Below are positions 1 to 5,484 of a DNA stretch of 5,484 nucleotides, piece by piece. The notes under the pieces are model-generated. The model had not been told where the DNA came from, did not search any database, and was given only the letters and a program-made list of their open reading frames with translations. The stretch is from Campylobacter sp. (GTDB lineage: Bacteria; Campylobacterota; Campylobacteria; Campylobacterales; Campylobacteraceae): NCBI GenBank assembly GCA_021203945.1, contig JAJQAF010000086.1:1-5484 (forward strand), in the 5' to 3' direction. Position numbers and translations under genes: made by a program. Numbering within the stretch: the first letter of the stretch is position 1; every line of letters starts with the position of its first letter.

Positions 1-253
1 TCGTCACGCCGCCCGCTACCGCGGCGTTTGAGCCTGAAATTATATCGTCTTTATACTCATATCCCGGATCTCTAAAATGCACATGCATATCTATAAATCC
101 GGGCATCACCAGCTTGCCGCTTGCGTCGATAACGACGTCGGCGTTTATATCTTCTTTCGTTACGGCGACTATCTTATCGCCTTCCACAAGCACGTTTGCC
201 GAAAATTTCGTATCATGATTTACGACAGTTCCGTTTTTTATAGCTATTTTCAT
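1..253 (-). CDS. pyrC: Dihydroorotase, N-terminal 84 codons only (cut by window edge)
   Basis: Dihydroorotase reversibly cyclises N-carbamoyl-L-aspartate to dihydroorotate, the third step of cytoplasmic UMP synthesis. I translated this reading frame by hand. It opens with [12 protein letters not shown], the small beta-sandwich typical of amidohydrolases. It then reaches [14 protein letters not shown] at about residues 51-64, the class I dihydroorotase metal site, with His57 and His59 as HxH ligands and Arg61 as the probable substrate carboxylate contact. The HxH is intact, so this is not the metal-site-defective PyrC' type that accompanies some aspartate transcarbamoylases. About 80% of the expected length of roughly 420 residues lies outside the window, including the carboxylated lysine and the catalytic aspartate. 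The ATG at 253-251 follows the pyrB stop by 2 nt, which fits the pathway order PyrB then PyrC. Related hydantoinase/allantoinase-type enzymes are a less likely alternative, given pyrB next door. Confidence 0.9.
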   Translation of the reverse strand, partial: MKIAIKNGTVVNHDTKFSANVLVEGDKIVAVTKEDINADVVIDASGKLVMPGFIDMHVHFRDPGYEYKDDIISGSNAAVAGGVT

Positions 254-263
254 GACTAGCCTC
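254..263 (-). promoter_or_regulatory. pyrB-pyrC junction with the pyrC ribosome binding site inside the pyrB end
   Basis: GAGG (263-260) lies in the last two sense codons of pyrB (Arg-Gly), followed by CTAGTC, which includes the TAG stop, and then the dihydroorotase ATG. The spacing of 6 nt fits a functional site and indicates coupled expression of the two enzymes. Confidence 0.75.
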
Positions 264-1185
264 GATTATTTATTAATGTATTTAATATAGCCATTCGCAC
301 GGCTACTCCGTTTTCCACCTGATTTAATATCACCGAGTGAGTGCCGTCGGCTACGTCGGAATTTAACTCTACGCCGCGATTTATAGGTCCGGGGTGAAAC
401 ACGATAGCGTCTTGCTTGGCAAGTTTTATTCTATCTTTGTTCAGTCCAAAAAATTTAGAATACTCTCTTGAACTAGGGAAAGCCGTATCTCCGTCGGCGC
501 GCTCAAGCTGAATTCTAAGCATTATGATTACGTCGCTATTTTCGCAAGCTTCTTGCATATTTTTGCAAATTTTGCATTCAAATACCTCTGCGTCTTTAGG
601 CATCATCATCTTTGGAGCAAACAGCTTTACGTTTATGCCGAATTTTTTCATAGCCCAAATATCGGAACGCGCCACACGACTTCTTGCGATGTCTCCTATG
701 ATAGAGACCGTAGTGTTTTTATCGAGACTCTTGCCGTATTCTTGCATGGTAAAAAGATCTAAAAGCGCTTGAGAAGGATGCTCGTTCGTGCCGTCGCCCG
801 CATTTACCACGCTTGCTTCGGTGCGCGCAGCGGCAAATTTAGCAGCACCCGAGCTTGGATGACGAAGTACGATGATATCCGTTTTCATAGCCGCCATATT
901 ATTCATCGTATCTACTAGCGTTTCGCCTTTTTTAACGCTAGAATTCGACGAAGTAAAATTTACCGTATCCGCACCCAATCTTTTTGCGGCTATTTCAAAG
1001 GATGTTCTGGTGCGCGTAGAATTTTCATAGAATGCGTTTATCGTGGTCTTTCCGCGAAGATAGTCGATCTTTTTGACGTCTTGTAAATTTAGCCGTTTAA
1101 ATTCTTTAGCGGCGTCTAAAAAATATAAAATTTCCTCTTTGCTAAGCTCTCTCGTGCCTAGCAAATCCTTATGTTTGTAGCCCAT
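256..1185 (-). CDS. pyrB: Aspartate carbamoyltransferase catalytic subunit
   Basis: PyrB condenses carbamoyl phosphate with L-aspartate to give N-carbamoyl-aspartate, the committed step of pyrimidine synthesis in the cytoplasm. The 309-residue length is normal for a catalytic chain. The carbamoyl-phosphate loop STRTRTSF is at residues 56-63. The 80s loop carries Ser82 and Lys86 before GET, in register with E. coli Ser80 and Lys84. LRHP (107-110) and [11 protein letters not shown] (136-146) complete the phosphate and carbonyl contacts. Aspartate-side residues are Arg170 (in ARSRVARS), Arg224 and Gln226 (LRIQ), and HPGP (264-267). All key residues are present, so it should be active. No pyrI regulatory chain is seen next to it, so UTP/CTP allostery of the E. 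coli type cannot be inferred here. The ATG at 1185-1183 has a clear AAAGGAG upstream (1198-1192). The gene follows the Sel1-like gene by 18 nt and precedes the dihydroorotase by 2 nt, so the two pyr genes are probably co-translated. Confidence 0.97.
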   Translation of the reverse strand: MGYKHKDLLGTRELSKEEILYFLDAAKEFKRLNLQDVKKIDYLRGKTTINAFYENSTRTRTSFEIAAKRLGADTVNFTSSNSSVKKGETLVDTMNNMAAMKTDIIVLRHPSSGAAKFAAARTEASVVNAGDGTNEHPSQALLDLFTMQEYGKSLDKNTTVSIIGDIARSRVARSDIWAMKKFGINVKLFAPKMMMPKDAEVFECKICKNMQEACENSDVIIMLRIQLERADGDTAFPSSREYSKFFGLNKDRIKLAKQDAIVFHPGPINRGVELNSDVADGTHSVILNQVENGVAVRMAILNTLINNRG

Positions 1186-1203
1186 TTTAGCTCCTTTAAA
1201 GCG

Positions 1204-1608
1204 TTATTTTCCGAGCAAAATACAAGCCGATTCATAGCCGCCGTCGCAAGCTTTCTGAAAAAGCGCCTTAGTCTTTTCCTCGTCTCTTACTTTGTCCTTA
1301 GTAATGCCGTAAGCATACATTTCGCCGAGTTTAGCGCATGCCATAGGCTCGTCGGCGTCGCATAATTTCGTAAAAATTCGCTCGGCTTGCTCTTTATCTT
1401 GTTTAACACCGTCGCCGTTAAAAAGCATAATGGCGTTCATCGTGCAAGCCTTTTGCACGCCTTCTCCGCATGCTCTATCATAAAGAGCGTAAGCGGTTTG
1501 AAACTTTTTATCTTTATAAAACTCTTGCGCCTTATCGAAATTTTCGCTAGCCGCGCAAGTTAGCCCAAATATTCCCGCCGTTAAAACGGCAATAGAAATT
1601 TTTCTCAT
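1204..1608 (-). CDS. Small exported Sel1/Hcp-like repeat protein
   Basis: This 134-residue protein starts with a signal peptide: basic MRK, a hydrophobic core at about residues 4-17, then TCAAS with probable signal peptidase I cleavage after residue 19 or 20. Cys18 does not sit in a good lipobox (Leu-Thr precede it), so a lipoprotein is unlikely. The mature part is a short alpha/alpha solenoid of Sel1-like repeats. Paired cysteines lie at 47/55 and 83/91 (C-x7-C) and at 122/129 (C-x6-C), in contexts such as RACGEGVQKAC and KACDGGYESAC. This is the hallmark of Helicobacter cysteine-rich proteins (Hcp), where each pair forms a disulfide in the periplasm. The family is sometimes labelled beta-lactamase HcpA, a name that should not be carried over without biochemical evidence. 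With about three units it is shorter than most Hcp proteins and ends just inside the last repeat (LLGK). AAAGGA at 1619-1614 supports the ATG. The partner or target is unknown; a scaffold or binding role is the family expectation. Confidence 0.88.
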   Translation of the reverse strand: MRKISIAVLTAGIFGLTCAASENFDKAQEFYKDKKFQTAYALYDRACGEGVQKACTMNAIMLFNGDGVKQDKEQAERIFTKLCDADEPMACAKLGEMYAYGITKDKVRDEEKTKALFQKACDGGYESACILLGK

Positions 1609-1624
1609 ATTTATCCTTTAAATT

Positions 1625-1855
1625 TTACTTTTCAAATAGCTTAGGATGTCGTTTTTTCATAAATTCGATGACCTCGATGACCTCATCGACGCCTTCGGCT
1701 TCAGAATTTTCAAGCGCGTCGTCTATGCACTCCACATACGTTTGCGCCGCTTCTTCAAGCTTGTTTTTTTTCACGCCCGCATAATGCATTAAAGCCTCTA
1801 AAACAACGCTAAGCTCGTAGCTTAACTCTTCAACGCTTACGTCATCTTCTCTCAT
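1625..1855 (-). CDS. Conserved-looking acidic 76-residue protein, unknown function
   Basis: I do not recognise a family. The product is 76 residues and strongly acidic: 20 Asp/Glu against 9 Lys/Arg. It has no signal peptide, no membrane segment and a single cysteine (Cys43), so it is probably cytoplasmic. The sequence reads as three or four amphipathic helices: about 8-25 (EELSYELSVVLEALMHY), 31-50, and 55-69 (VDEVIEVIEFMKKR), with a basic HPKLFEK tail. Such a fold suits a small helical-bundle adaptor, but that is inference. It is probably a real gene for three reasons: its ATG overlaps the DHH-gene stop as ATGA (1855-1852), a strong AGGAGG lies at 1865-1860 inside the upstream gene, and composition matches the neighbours. 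The overlap implies translational coupling to the DHH phosphoesterase, so a shared process or a direct partnership is plausible. A short 9-bp tandem repeat encodes the VIE-VIE segment, and an A8 run (T8 at 1764-1771 on the plus strand) encodes Lys-Lys-Asn. Confidence 0.82.
   Translation of the reverse strand: MREDDVSVEELSYELSVVLEALMHYAGVKKNKLEEAAQTYVECIDDALENSEAEGVDEVIEVIEFMKKRHPKLFEK
1665..1682 (-). repeat. Two tandem 9-bp units inside the 76-residue gene
   Basis: The plus strand shows TCGATGACC twice in a row, followed by a diverged TCATCGACG. On the coding strand this yields Val-Ile-Glu twice within EVIEVIE. Two units are few and may be chance or a small in-frame duplication. It keeps the reading frame and would at most change helix length by three residues. 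Confidence 0.6.
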
Positions 1856-1865
1856 ATTACCTCCT
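1852..1865 (-). promoter_or_regulatory. Strong internal ribosome binding site and ATGA overlap between the DHH gene and the 76-residue gene
   Basis: AGGAGG (1865-1860) lies inside the last codons of the DHH gene, followed by TAAT and then ATGA, where ATG starts the small gene and TGA ends the DHH gene. This is the strongest Shine-Dalgarno in the window and a classic coupling arrangement. It supports the small ORF as a real gene. Confidence 0.85.
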
Positions 1866-2868
1866 GCGTTTTTTTATTTATCAGTTCCACGACCTGAGCC
1901 TTTATCGCCTCATAACTAAATCCGTCTTTAAAATTCGCAAACAATCCTCCGCTTGCGCTCACGTGTCCGCCTCCTCCGACCAAATGCTTCGCCATTGCGC
2001 TTACGTCTATTTTGCCGTTAGCGCGAAAGCTCATCGTTTTTTTATTCGTAATATCTATGAAAAAGTCAAATTCGGGATTTGCCGTCAAAAAATCGTTGCC
2101 TATAACCGAAGTGTTTCCTATATTGTATGTTAGAACGCCCTTATAATCTTTATAATCTATTCTAAATTTTTCCTTATTTTCACTAAGCAATCGCACTACG
2201 TAACTTGAAATAAGATTGCTTAACGTATCGTCCTTGCCGCTTGCGAAAAACATTTTTTTTATCGCGTGAATCTGCATATCAAGCCCGATATAATCGTTTT
2301 TATCGTTAAAAAATTTCTGTGCCTCTTTCAATAAATGAAACATATAAAGAGTGTTTGCGGATTCAGACAGAACCTTATTTATCTCTTTTGCATTTGCGAT
2401 TAGACCCAAACAAACCTTACCCATTTCGAAATTTTTATCCTCTTTCAGCCAAATATCTACCGCATTTACTACGTCGCTAAAATTTTTAAGCTCTTTATCG
2501 TCTCCAAACATCGACGAGAAAAAATCATACGTTATCTTAGTGGCACATCTTGAACTATCCAAAAAATACCAACTATACGCGCTTGCGCATTCAGCTCCGC
2601 TTTGATGATGATCAAGCAGAAAAATTTTCGCGTTTTTATCGGATAGGGTATTTTGAAATTCTTCGCACTGAGCCATTGTTAAATTTAGATCCGTTATCAA
2701 AATAACGGACGGTTCGTCGTCAAGCAAGCTCACGATTTGGCTAAATTTTTCATCTATTTCTCGTCCGTAGTTTGAGTTTAAAAATTTTATATTTTTGAAA
2801 TAAAAATTTGTGATTACCTGCGCGCCGTATCCGTCAAGATCGGTATGCGACAAATGATAAAATTTCAT
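1852..2868 (-). CDS. DHH/DHHA1-family phosphoesterase
   Basis: This 338-residue cytoplasmic protein is a two-domain DHH phosphoesterase, a family using two metal ions (usually Mn) to hydrolyse phosphodiester or phosphomonoester bonds. It includes RecJ, nanoRNases (NrnA, NrnB), pAp phosphatase and cyclic-dinucleotide phosphodiesterases. The metal motifs are all visible: His8, Asp10 and Asp12 in SHTDLDGYG (motif I), Asp60 in ITDLN (II), DHH at 86-88 (III), and Asp138 in NAVDIW (IV). The C-terminal DHHA1 substrate-binding domain ends in the glycine loop GGGGHVSASGG at about 298-308. There are no PAS, GGDEF or membrane segments, so it is not GdpP-like, and it is too short for RecJ. The HTDLDG version of motif I resembles what I recall of NrnB-type enzymes, so hydrolysis of very short oligonucleotides is the best guess; the substrate is not proven. 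Its Shine-Dalgarno overlaps the flhA stop, and its own stop overlaps the next gene, so it is coupled on both sides. I recall a DHH-family gene after flhA in Helicobacter pylori too. Confidence 0.92.
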   Translation of the reverse strand: MKFYHLSHTDLDGYGAQVITNFYFKNIKFLNSNYGREIDEKFSQIVSLLDDEPSVILITDLNLTMAQCEEFQNTLSDKNAKIFLLDHHQSGAECASAYSWYFLDSSRCATKITYDFFSSMFGDDKELKNFSDVVNAVDIWLKEDKNFEMGKVCLGLIANAKEINKVLSESANTLYMFHLLKEAQKFFNDKNDYIGLDMQIHAIKKMFFASGKDDTLSNLISSYVVRLLSENKEKFRIDYKDYKGVLTYNIGNTSVIGNDFLTANPEFDFFIDITNKKTMSFRANGKIDVSAMAKHLVGGGGHVSASGGLFANFKDGFSYEAIKAQVVELINKKTQEVI

Positions 2869-2874
2869 ATTTTT

Positions 2875-2880
2875 TCCTTA
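2875..2880 (-). promoter_or_regulatory. Shine-Dalgarno of the DHH gene overlapping the flhA stop codon
   Basis: The minus strand reads TAAGGA, six more A/T bases, then ATG. The TAA stop of flhA supplies the first bases of the ribosome binding site for the DHH gene, so termination and re-initiation occur at nearly the same place. It confirms the ATG at 2868-2866. Confidence 0.8.
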
Positions 2881-5052
2881 TTGTAAATTTTCGACCTCGA
2901 CGACGCCGACGGTCTCAAACGGCGTATTCGGCGAAATTTCGGCAAAACTTAAAACGATTATATCTATGCCGAAATTCGTGCAGATATTTGCTATAAATTT
3001 CCGCAAACTCGGTTCTACGCACAATATCATAGCTCCGTGCTGACTGATCGGACGTTTTTCTTTCTCGCGGCGCAAAGCCTGCACTATGGCGGAAGTTTGT
3101 GCGACGTTTATCATCAAATGATAAGCTCCGTCTTTATATTGCACCGCGTCCATAAGTTTTTGCTGCACCGAAGTTTCAAGGATATAAAAATTTAACTGTC
3201 CTTGATCGTCCGTGTAAAGCGAAGTAATCGCGCGAGAAAGTGCGGCGCGAACGTGTTCTATAATCATATCTAGATTTTTACTAACTTCGGCAACGTCGCT
3301 TAGAGCTTCAAGTATGCTAAGCAAATCTTTTATAGGTATATTATCTTTTAGCAAGGCTTTAAGCACCTTTTGAATAAGGCTAATAGGCGCGATACGAAGC
3401 GTATCTTCGACTACGACCGGATAGTCTTGTTTCAATTTATCTAGTAAATTTTGGGTTTCCTGACGCGTCAAAAGCTCCGCCGCGTTTTGTTTTATAAGCT
3501 CGCTCATATGCGTTGAAATAACGCTTGCCGGATCGACGATAGTATATCCGCTAAGAATAGCGTCCTCTTTAACGCCGGCATCAACCCAAAGCGCGTCAAG
3601 CCCAAAAGCCGGCTCTTTAGTCGGAATACCCTCTATATCTTCGCTTACCAGCCCGCTATCCATCGCCAAAAATTTATCCGCATAGATTGTGCCCTGTCCT
3701 ACGACGATGCCTTTTAACTTAAAGCGATATTCGTTCGGAGGGAGCTGAAGATTATCGCGGATACGAATTTTAGGCATTAAAAATCCAAGCTGAGAGGCGA
3801 TATTGCGACGCATGGCGCGTATGCGCTCTATCAAATCGACGTCGGCTAATTTAAGCAGACCGTAACCAAGGTCAAGCTCTAAAATTTCAAGCTTTAATAT
3901 ATCGTTTATCTTCGTCTCTTCTTCTCTAGCTATCTCTTCGTCGCTTTTTTTAGGCAGTTTTGCGGCGGCGGAACCGCCCGCACCCTCTTCTTGCGATTTT
4001 GCACCGAGTTTTGCTTTAGTCTGCGGCGTAATGGATAAATTTCCGTCTTGCGTCTGTTTTACGATATATCCAAGTCCCAAAAACAATACCGCTATAAAAC
4101 CGAGCGATAGAGTAGGAAGTCCCGGCACAAGCGCAAACATAAATAGTATAAATCCGACGATCAAAAGAGTCTTATAATCTCCCAAAAGCTGATTTAGCGT
4201 TCCTTCTGCAAAATTATCGTCATCTTTACTCGCGCGAGTGATAATGATCGCCGTGGCGGTAGAGGTTATTAATCCCGGAATCTGGCTAACAAGCCCGTCG
4301 CCTATCGTAAGTATCGTGTAATACTGTGCGGAGGTCGCCATGTCAAGGTCGTGTTGAAACGCTCCGATTGCAAAGCCTCCGATAATATTTATAACGGTTA
4401 TTATGATACCGGCTACCGCATCGCCTTTAATAAACTTCGACGAACCGTCCATCGCTCCGTAAAAATTCGCCTCGCCTATAATGGCTTGACGACGCTCTCT
4501 AGCCGTTTTTTCGTCGATCAAACCCGCATTCAAATCGGCGTCTATCGCCATTTGCTTACCGGGCATCGCATCCAAAGTAAAACGCGCTTGAACCTCGCTC
4601 ACGCGCGTAGAACCCTTTGTAACGACCATAAAATTTATAAGAACTAAAATAGAAAAAACGATAATACCTATGACGTAGTTGCCGCCTACGACAAACTGCC
4701 CGAAACTTGAGATTATCTCGCTAACCGCTTCAGGTCCGTTGTGCCCCTCGCTAAGTATCATACGCGTAGTGGCGATATTTAGCGATAGACGAAATAGCGT
4801 TACGATCAAAATCAGCGTCGGAAACGTGCTAAGATCGGTCGGCTTGGGCACATAAATCGAAATCAATATGATAAGAACGGAAATAGAAAGCGAAAGCGCC
4901 AAAAAGAAATCCAAAACAGCGCTCGGCAAAGGCACGATAATAATCGCCAAAATAGCGATTATCACGCCTACTATGCTTAGGCTTTTAAATTTTACGATAG
5001 GTCCCAAAAATGGAGCGACAAGAGTTAAGATATTGTTCTTTTGCTTTGCCAA
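2878..5052 (-). CDS. flhA: FlhA, flagellar type III secretion export gate protein (TTG start)
   Basis: FlhA is the large export-gate subunit of the flagellar type III secretion apparatus. It forms a nonameric ring in the inner membrane, couples proton flow to export, and docks chaperone-substrate complexes on its cytoplasmic domain. At 724 residues it is full length. The N-terminal half (about 25-333) holds eight hydrophobic segments, for example 25-42, 46-67, 121-145, 213-235, 296-312 and 314-332. The FHIPEP signature lies in the cytoplasmic loop at about 150-180 (RVSEVQARFTLDAMPGKQMA onward, then DADLNAGLID), with Asp210 in KGDAVAGI. A Gly/Ala/Lys/Glu-rich linker (about 345-380) leads to the soluble domain (about 385-724). 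The TTG at 5052-5050 is chosen because it gives the MAKQKNN-type start seen in Campylobacter FlhA and lies 2 nt after the Rrf2 stop; the next Met is residue 97, inside the membrane domain. In Campylobacter, FlhA is also needed for FlgSR-sigma54 signalling and secretion of non-flagellar effectors (family knowledge). Confidence 0.97.
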   Translation of the reverse strand: MAKQKNNILTLVAPFLGPIVKFKSLSIVGVIIAILAIIIVPLPSAVLDFFLALSLSISVLIILISIYVPKPTDLSTFPTLILIVTLFRLSLNIATTRMILSEGHNGPEAVSEIISSFGQFVVGGNYVIGIIVFSILVLINFMVVTKGSTRVSEVQARFTLDAMPGKQMAIDADLNAGLIDEKTARERRQAIIGEANFYGAMDGSSKFIKGDAVAGIIITVINIIGGFAIGAFQHDLDMATSAQYYTILTIGDGLVSQIPGLITSTATAIIITRASKDDDNFAEGTLNQLLGDYKTLLIVGFILFMFALVPGLPTLSLGFIAVLFLGLGYIVKQTQDGNLSITPQTKAKLGAKSQEEGAGGSAAAKLPKKSDEEIAREEETKINDILKLEILELDLGYGLLKLADVDLIERIRAMRRNIASQLGFLMPKIRIRDNLQLPPNEYRFKLKGIVVGQGTIYADKFLAMDSGLVSEDIEGIPTKEPAFGLDALWVDAGVKEDAILSGYTIVDPASVISTHMSELIKQNAAELLTRQETQNLLDKLKQDYPVVVEDTLRIAPISLIQKVLKALLKDNIPIKDLLSILEALSDVAEVSKNLDMIIEHVRAALSRAITSLYTDDQGQLNFYILETSVQQKLMDAVQYKDGAYHLMINVAQTSAIVQALRREKEKRPISQHGAMILCVEPSLRKFIANICTNFGIDIIVLSFAEISPNTPFETVGVVEVENLQ

Positions 5053-5063
5053 AACTACTTCTT
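5050..5063 (-). promoter_or_regulatory. Rrf2-flhA junction: weak AAGAAG, TAG stop, TTG start
   Basis: The minus strand reads AAGAAG, TAG, TT, TTG. The two final lysine codons of the regulator provide only a poor purine-rich Shine-Dalgarno, and flhA begins at TTG just 2 nt after the stop. A weak site and rare start so close to a stop suggest that flhA translation depends on ribosomes terminating on the regulator gene. This is inference from the layout. Confidence 0.6.
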
Positions 5064-5459
5064 GATAATATCGCTTAATTTTATTGCGTCAAGCATCTCG
5101 TCAACCTTATTTTGCAATCCGCTAAACATTAGCCAAATTTGACAGCTGGAAGCTTTTTGAGACGGGCAACTTTCGGCTGAAGTCGAGCATTCGAATACGC
5201 TAACTTCACGCTTTTCGGCACATTCTATTATAGTTTTTACGCTTATATTTTTAGGATCTACTTGAAGGGCAAAACCGCCGTTTGCGCCTTTGTAAGATTT
5301 TAAAATTTGCTCTTTGGCTAAATTTTGAAGAATTTTAGCCAAAAAACTCTTTGAAATTTTAAGCTCGTTTGAAATAGTATCTACATCAACCGGGGATGAT
5401 TTTTGAGATATTAGAATAAGCGAAAGCAAAGCATATTCGCTAGCCTTTGTAAAAAGCAC
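5055..5459 (-). CDS. Rrf2-family winged-helix transcription regulator, possible Fe-S sensor (GTG start)
   Basis: Rrf2 proteins (IscR, NsrR, CymR, RirA) are dimeric DNA-binding repressors or activators; many bind an iron-sulfur cluster that senses iron, nitric oxide or redox state. The 134-residue length is typical. Residues 1-65 form the winged helix: MLFTKASEYALLSLILI opens helix 1, KISKSFLAKILQNLAKEQI (35-52) holds the recognition helix, and KGANGGFAL (57-65) is the characteristic wing. The sensor region contains Cys80, Cys91, Cys98 and Cys106; the last three give C-x6-C-x7-C where IscR and NsrR have C-x5-C-x5-C, so cluster binding is plausible but the spacing is unusual. A dimerisation helix follows (about 107-130). 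The start is GTG at 5459-5457, with AAGGAG 5 nt before it and an in-frame TAA at 5471-5469 that rules out a longer protein. It heads the gene row with flhA 2 nt downstream, suggesting autoregulation that would also affect flhA. IscR, NsrR or another named identity cannot be assigned from sequence alone. Confidence 0.93.
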   Translation of the reverse strand: MLFTKASEYALLSLILISQKSSPVDVDTISNELKISKSFLAKILQNLAKEQILKSYKGANGGFALQVDPKNISVKTIIECAEKREVSVFECSTSAESCPSQKASSCQIWLMFSGLQNKVDEMLDAIKLSDIIKK

Positions 5460-5464
5460 GCAAG

Positions 5465-5470
5465 CTCCTT
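5465..5470 (-). promoter_or_regulatory. Ribosome binding site that fixes the GTG start of the Rrf2 gene
   Basis: On the minus strand AAGGAG is followed by CTTGC and then GTG. The 5-nt spacing is good, and the in-frame TAA immediately upstream leaves this GTG as the only start that keeps the complete winged helix. Confidence 0.85.
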
Positions 5471-5484
5471 ATTATCTTTAGTTA

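Noticed and set aside
77..259. Plus-strand ORF of 60 codons opposite the dihydroorotase gene
   Set aside because: It lies antisense to a clear amidohydrolase reading frame with the HVHFRDPG motif, and its His/Tyr-rich product has no recognisable family features.
524..772. Two overlapping plus-strand ORFs opposite pyrB
   Set aside because: They are antisense to the conserved PyrB sequence, have no convincing ribosome binding site, and encode unrecognisable products; they are shadows of codon bias.
1186..1203. Possible attenuator or terminator between the Sel1-like gene and pyrB
   Set aside because: Only 18 nt are available, filled by the pyrB ribosome binding site, with no GC-rich hairpin followed by a T run.
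1171..1365. Plus-strand ORF across the Sel1-pyrB junction
   Set aside because: It overlaps two well-supported minus-strand genes and has no independent evidence.
1204..1608. Annotation of the Sel1/Hcp-like protein as a beta-lactamase
   Set aside because: That label derives from reported activity of some Helicobacter Hcp proteins; no catalytic motif of a known beta-lactamase class (for example SxxK or an HxHxD zinc site) is visible here.
2351..2605. Plus-strand ORF opposite the DHH gene
   Set aside because: It is antisense to the region between DHH motifs III and IV, with no ribosome binding site or family resemblance.
1852..2868. DHH protein as RecJ exonuclease or GdpP-type c-di-AMP phosphodiesterase
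   Set aside because: RecJ is much longer with an OB-fold domain, and GdpP carries membrane, PAS and degenerate GGDEF parts; none of these is present in the 338 residues.
4351..5065. Two plus-strand ORFs (4351-4647 and 4868-5065) opposite flhA
   Set aside because: Both are antisense to the highly conserved FlhA membrane domain, whose constraint explains the open frames.
5460..5484. GATAAT resembling a -10 promoter box just before the Rrf2 gene
   Set aside because: On the minus strand it directly abuts the AAGGAG ribosome binding site, so transcription from it would start within or after that site. The true promoter is probably beyond the window edge.

Overview
The window looks like chromosomal DNA of a Campylobacterota (epsilonproteobacterial) organism, most likely one of the less AT-rich Campylobacter species of the rectus/showae/curvus/gracilis type. 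The grounds are an FlhA very close to what I recall of Campylobacter FlhA, AT-leaning codons mixed with many GCG/CGC codons, frequent AAATTTT-type strings, and an Rrf2 regulator directly upstream of flhA. The species is an inference; no database was searched.

All genes lie on the minus strand, so transcription runs from right to left. In order they are: a cysteine-containing Rrf2-family regulator (5459-5055, GTG start); flhA, the flagellar type III export gate (5052-2878, TTG start); a DHH/DHHA1 phosphoesterase (2868-1852); an acidic 76-residue protein of unknown function (1855-1625); a small secreted Sel1/Hcp-like repeat protein (1608-1204); pyrB, aspartate carbamoyltransferase (1185-256); and the first 84 codons of a dihydroorotase (253-1), cut by the window edge.

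Packing is extreme. The junctions are 2 nt, 9 nt, a 4-nt ATGA overlap, 16 nt, 18 nt and 2 nt. There is no room for an internal terminator or a conventional intergenic promoter, and no non-coding stretch is longer than about 25 bases. The simplest reading is one long operon, in which a possible iron-sulfur or redox-sensing repressor heads genes for flagellar secretion, nucleotide or oligonucleotide phosphoester hydrolysis, and the second and third steps of de novo pyrimidine synthesis. The promoter would lie beyond the right edge.

There is no mobile element, CRISPR array, RNA gene or obvious phage or defence gene. This is mostly ordinary core-genome DNA. The points worth a second look are the Rrf2-flhA coupling, the flhA-DHH pairing, the unknown 76-residue protein coupled to the DHH enzyme, and pyrimidine genes riding at the end of a flagellar gene cluster.
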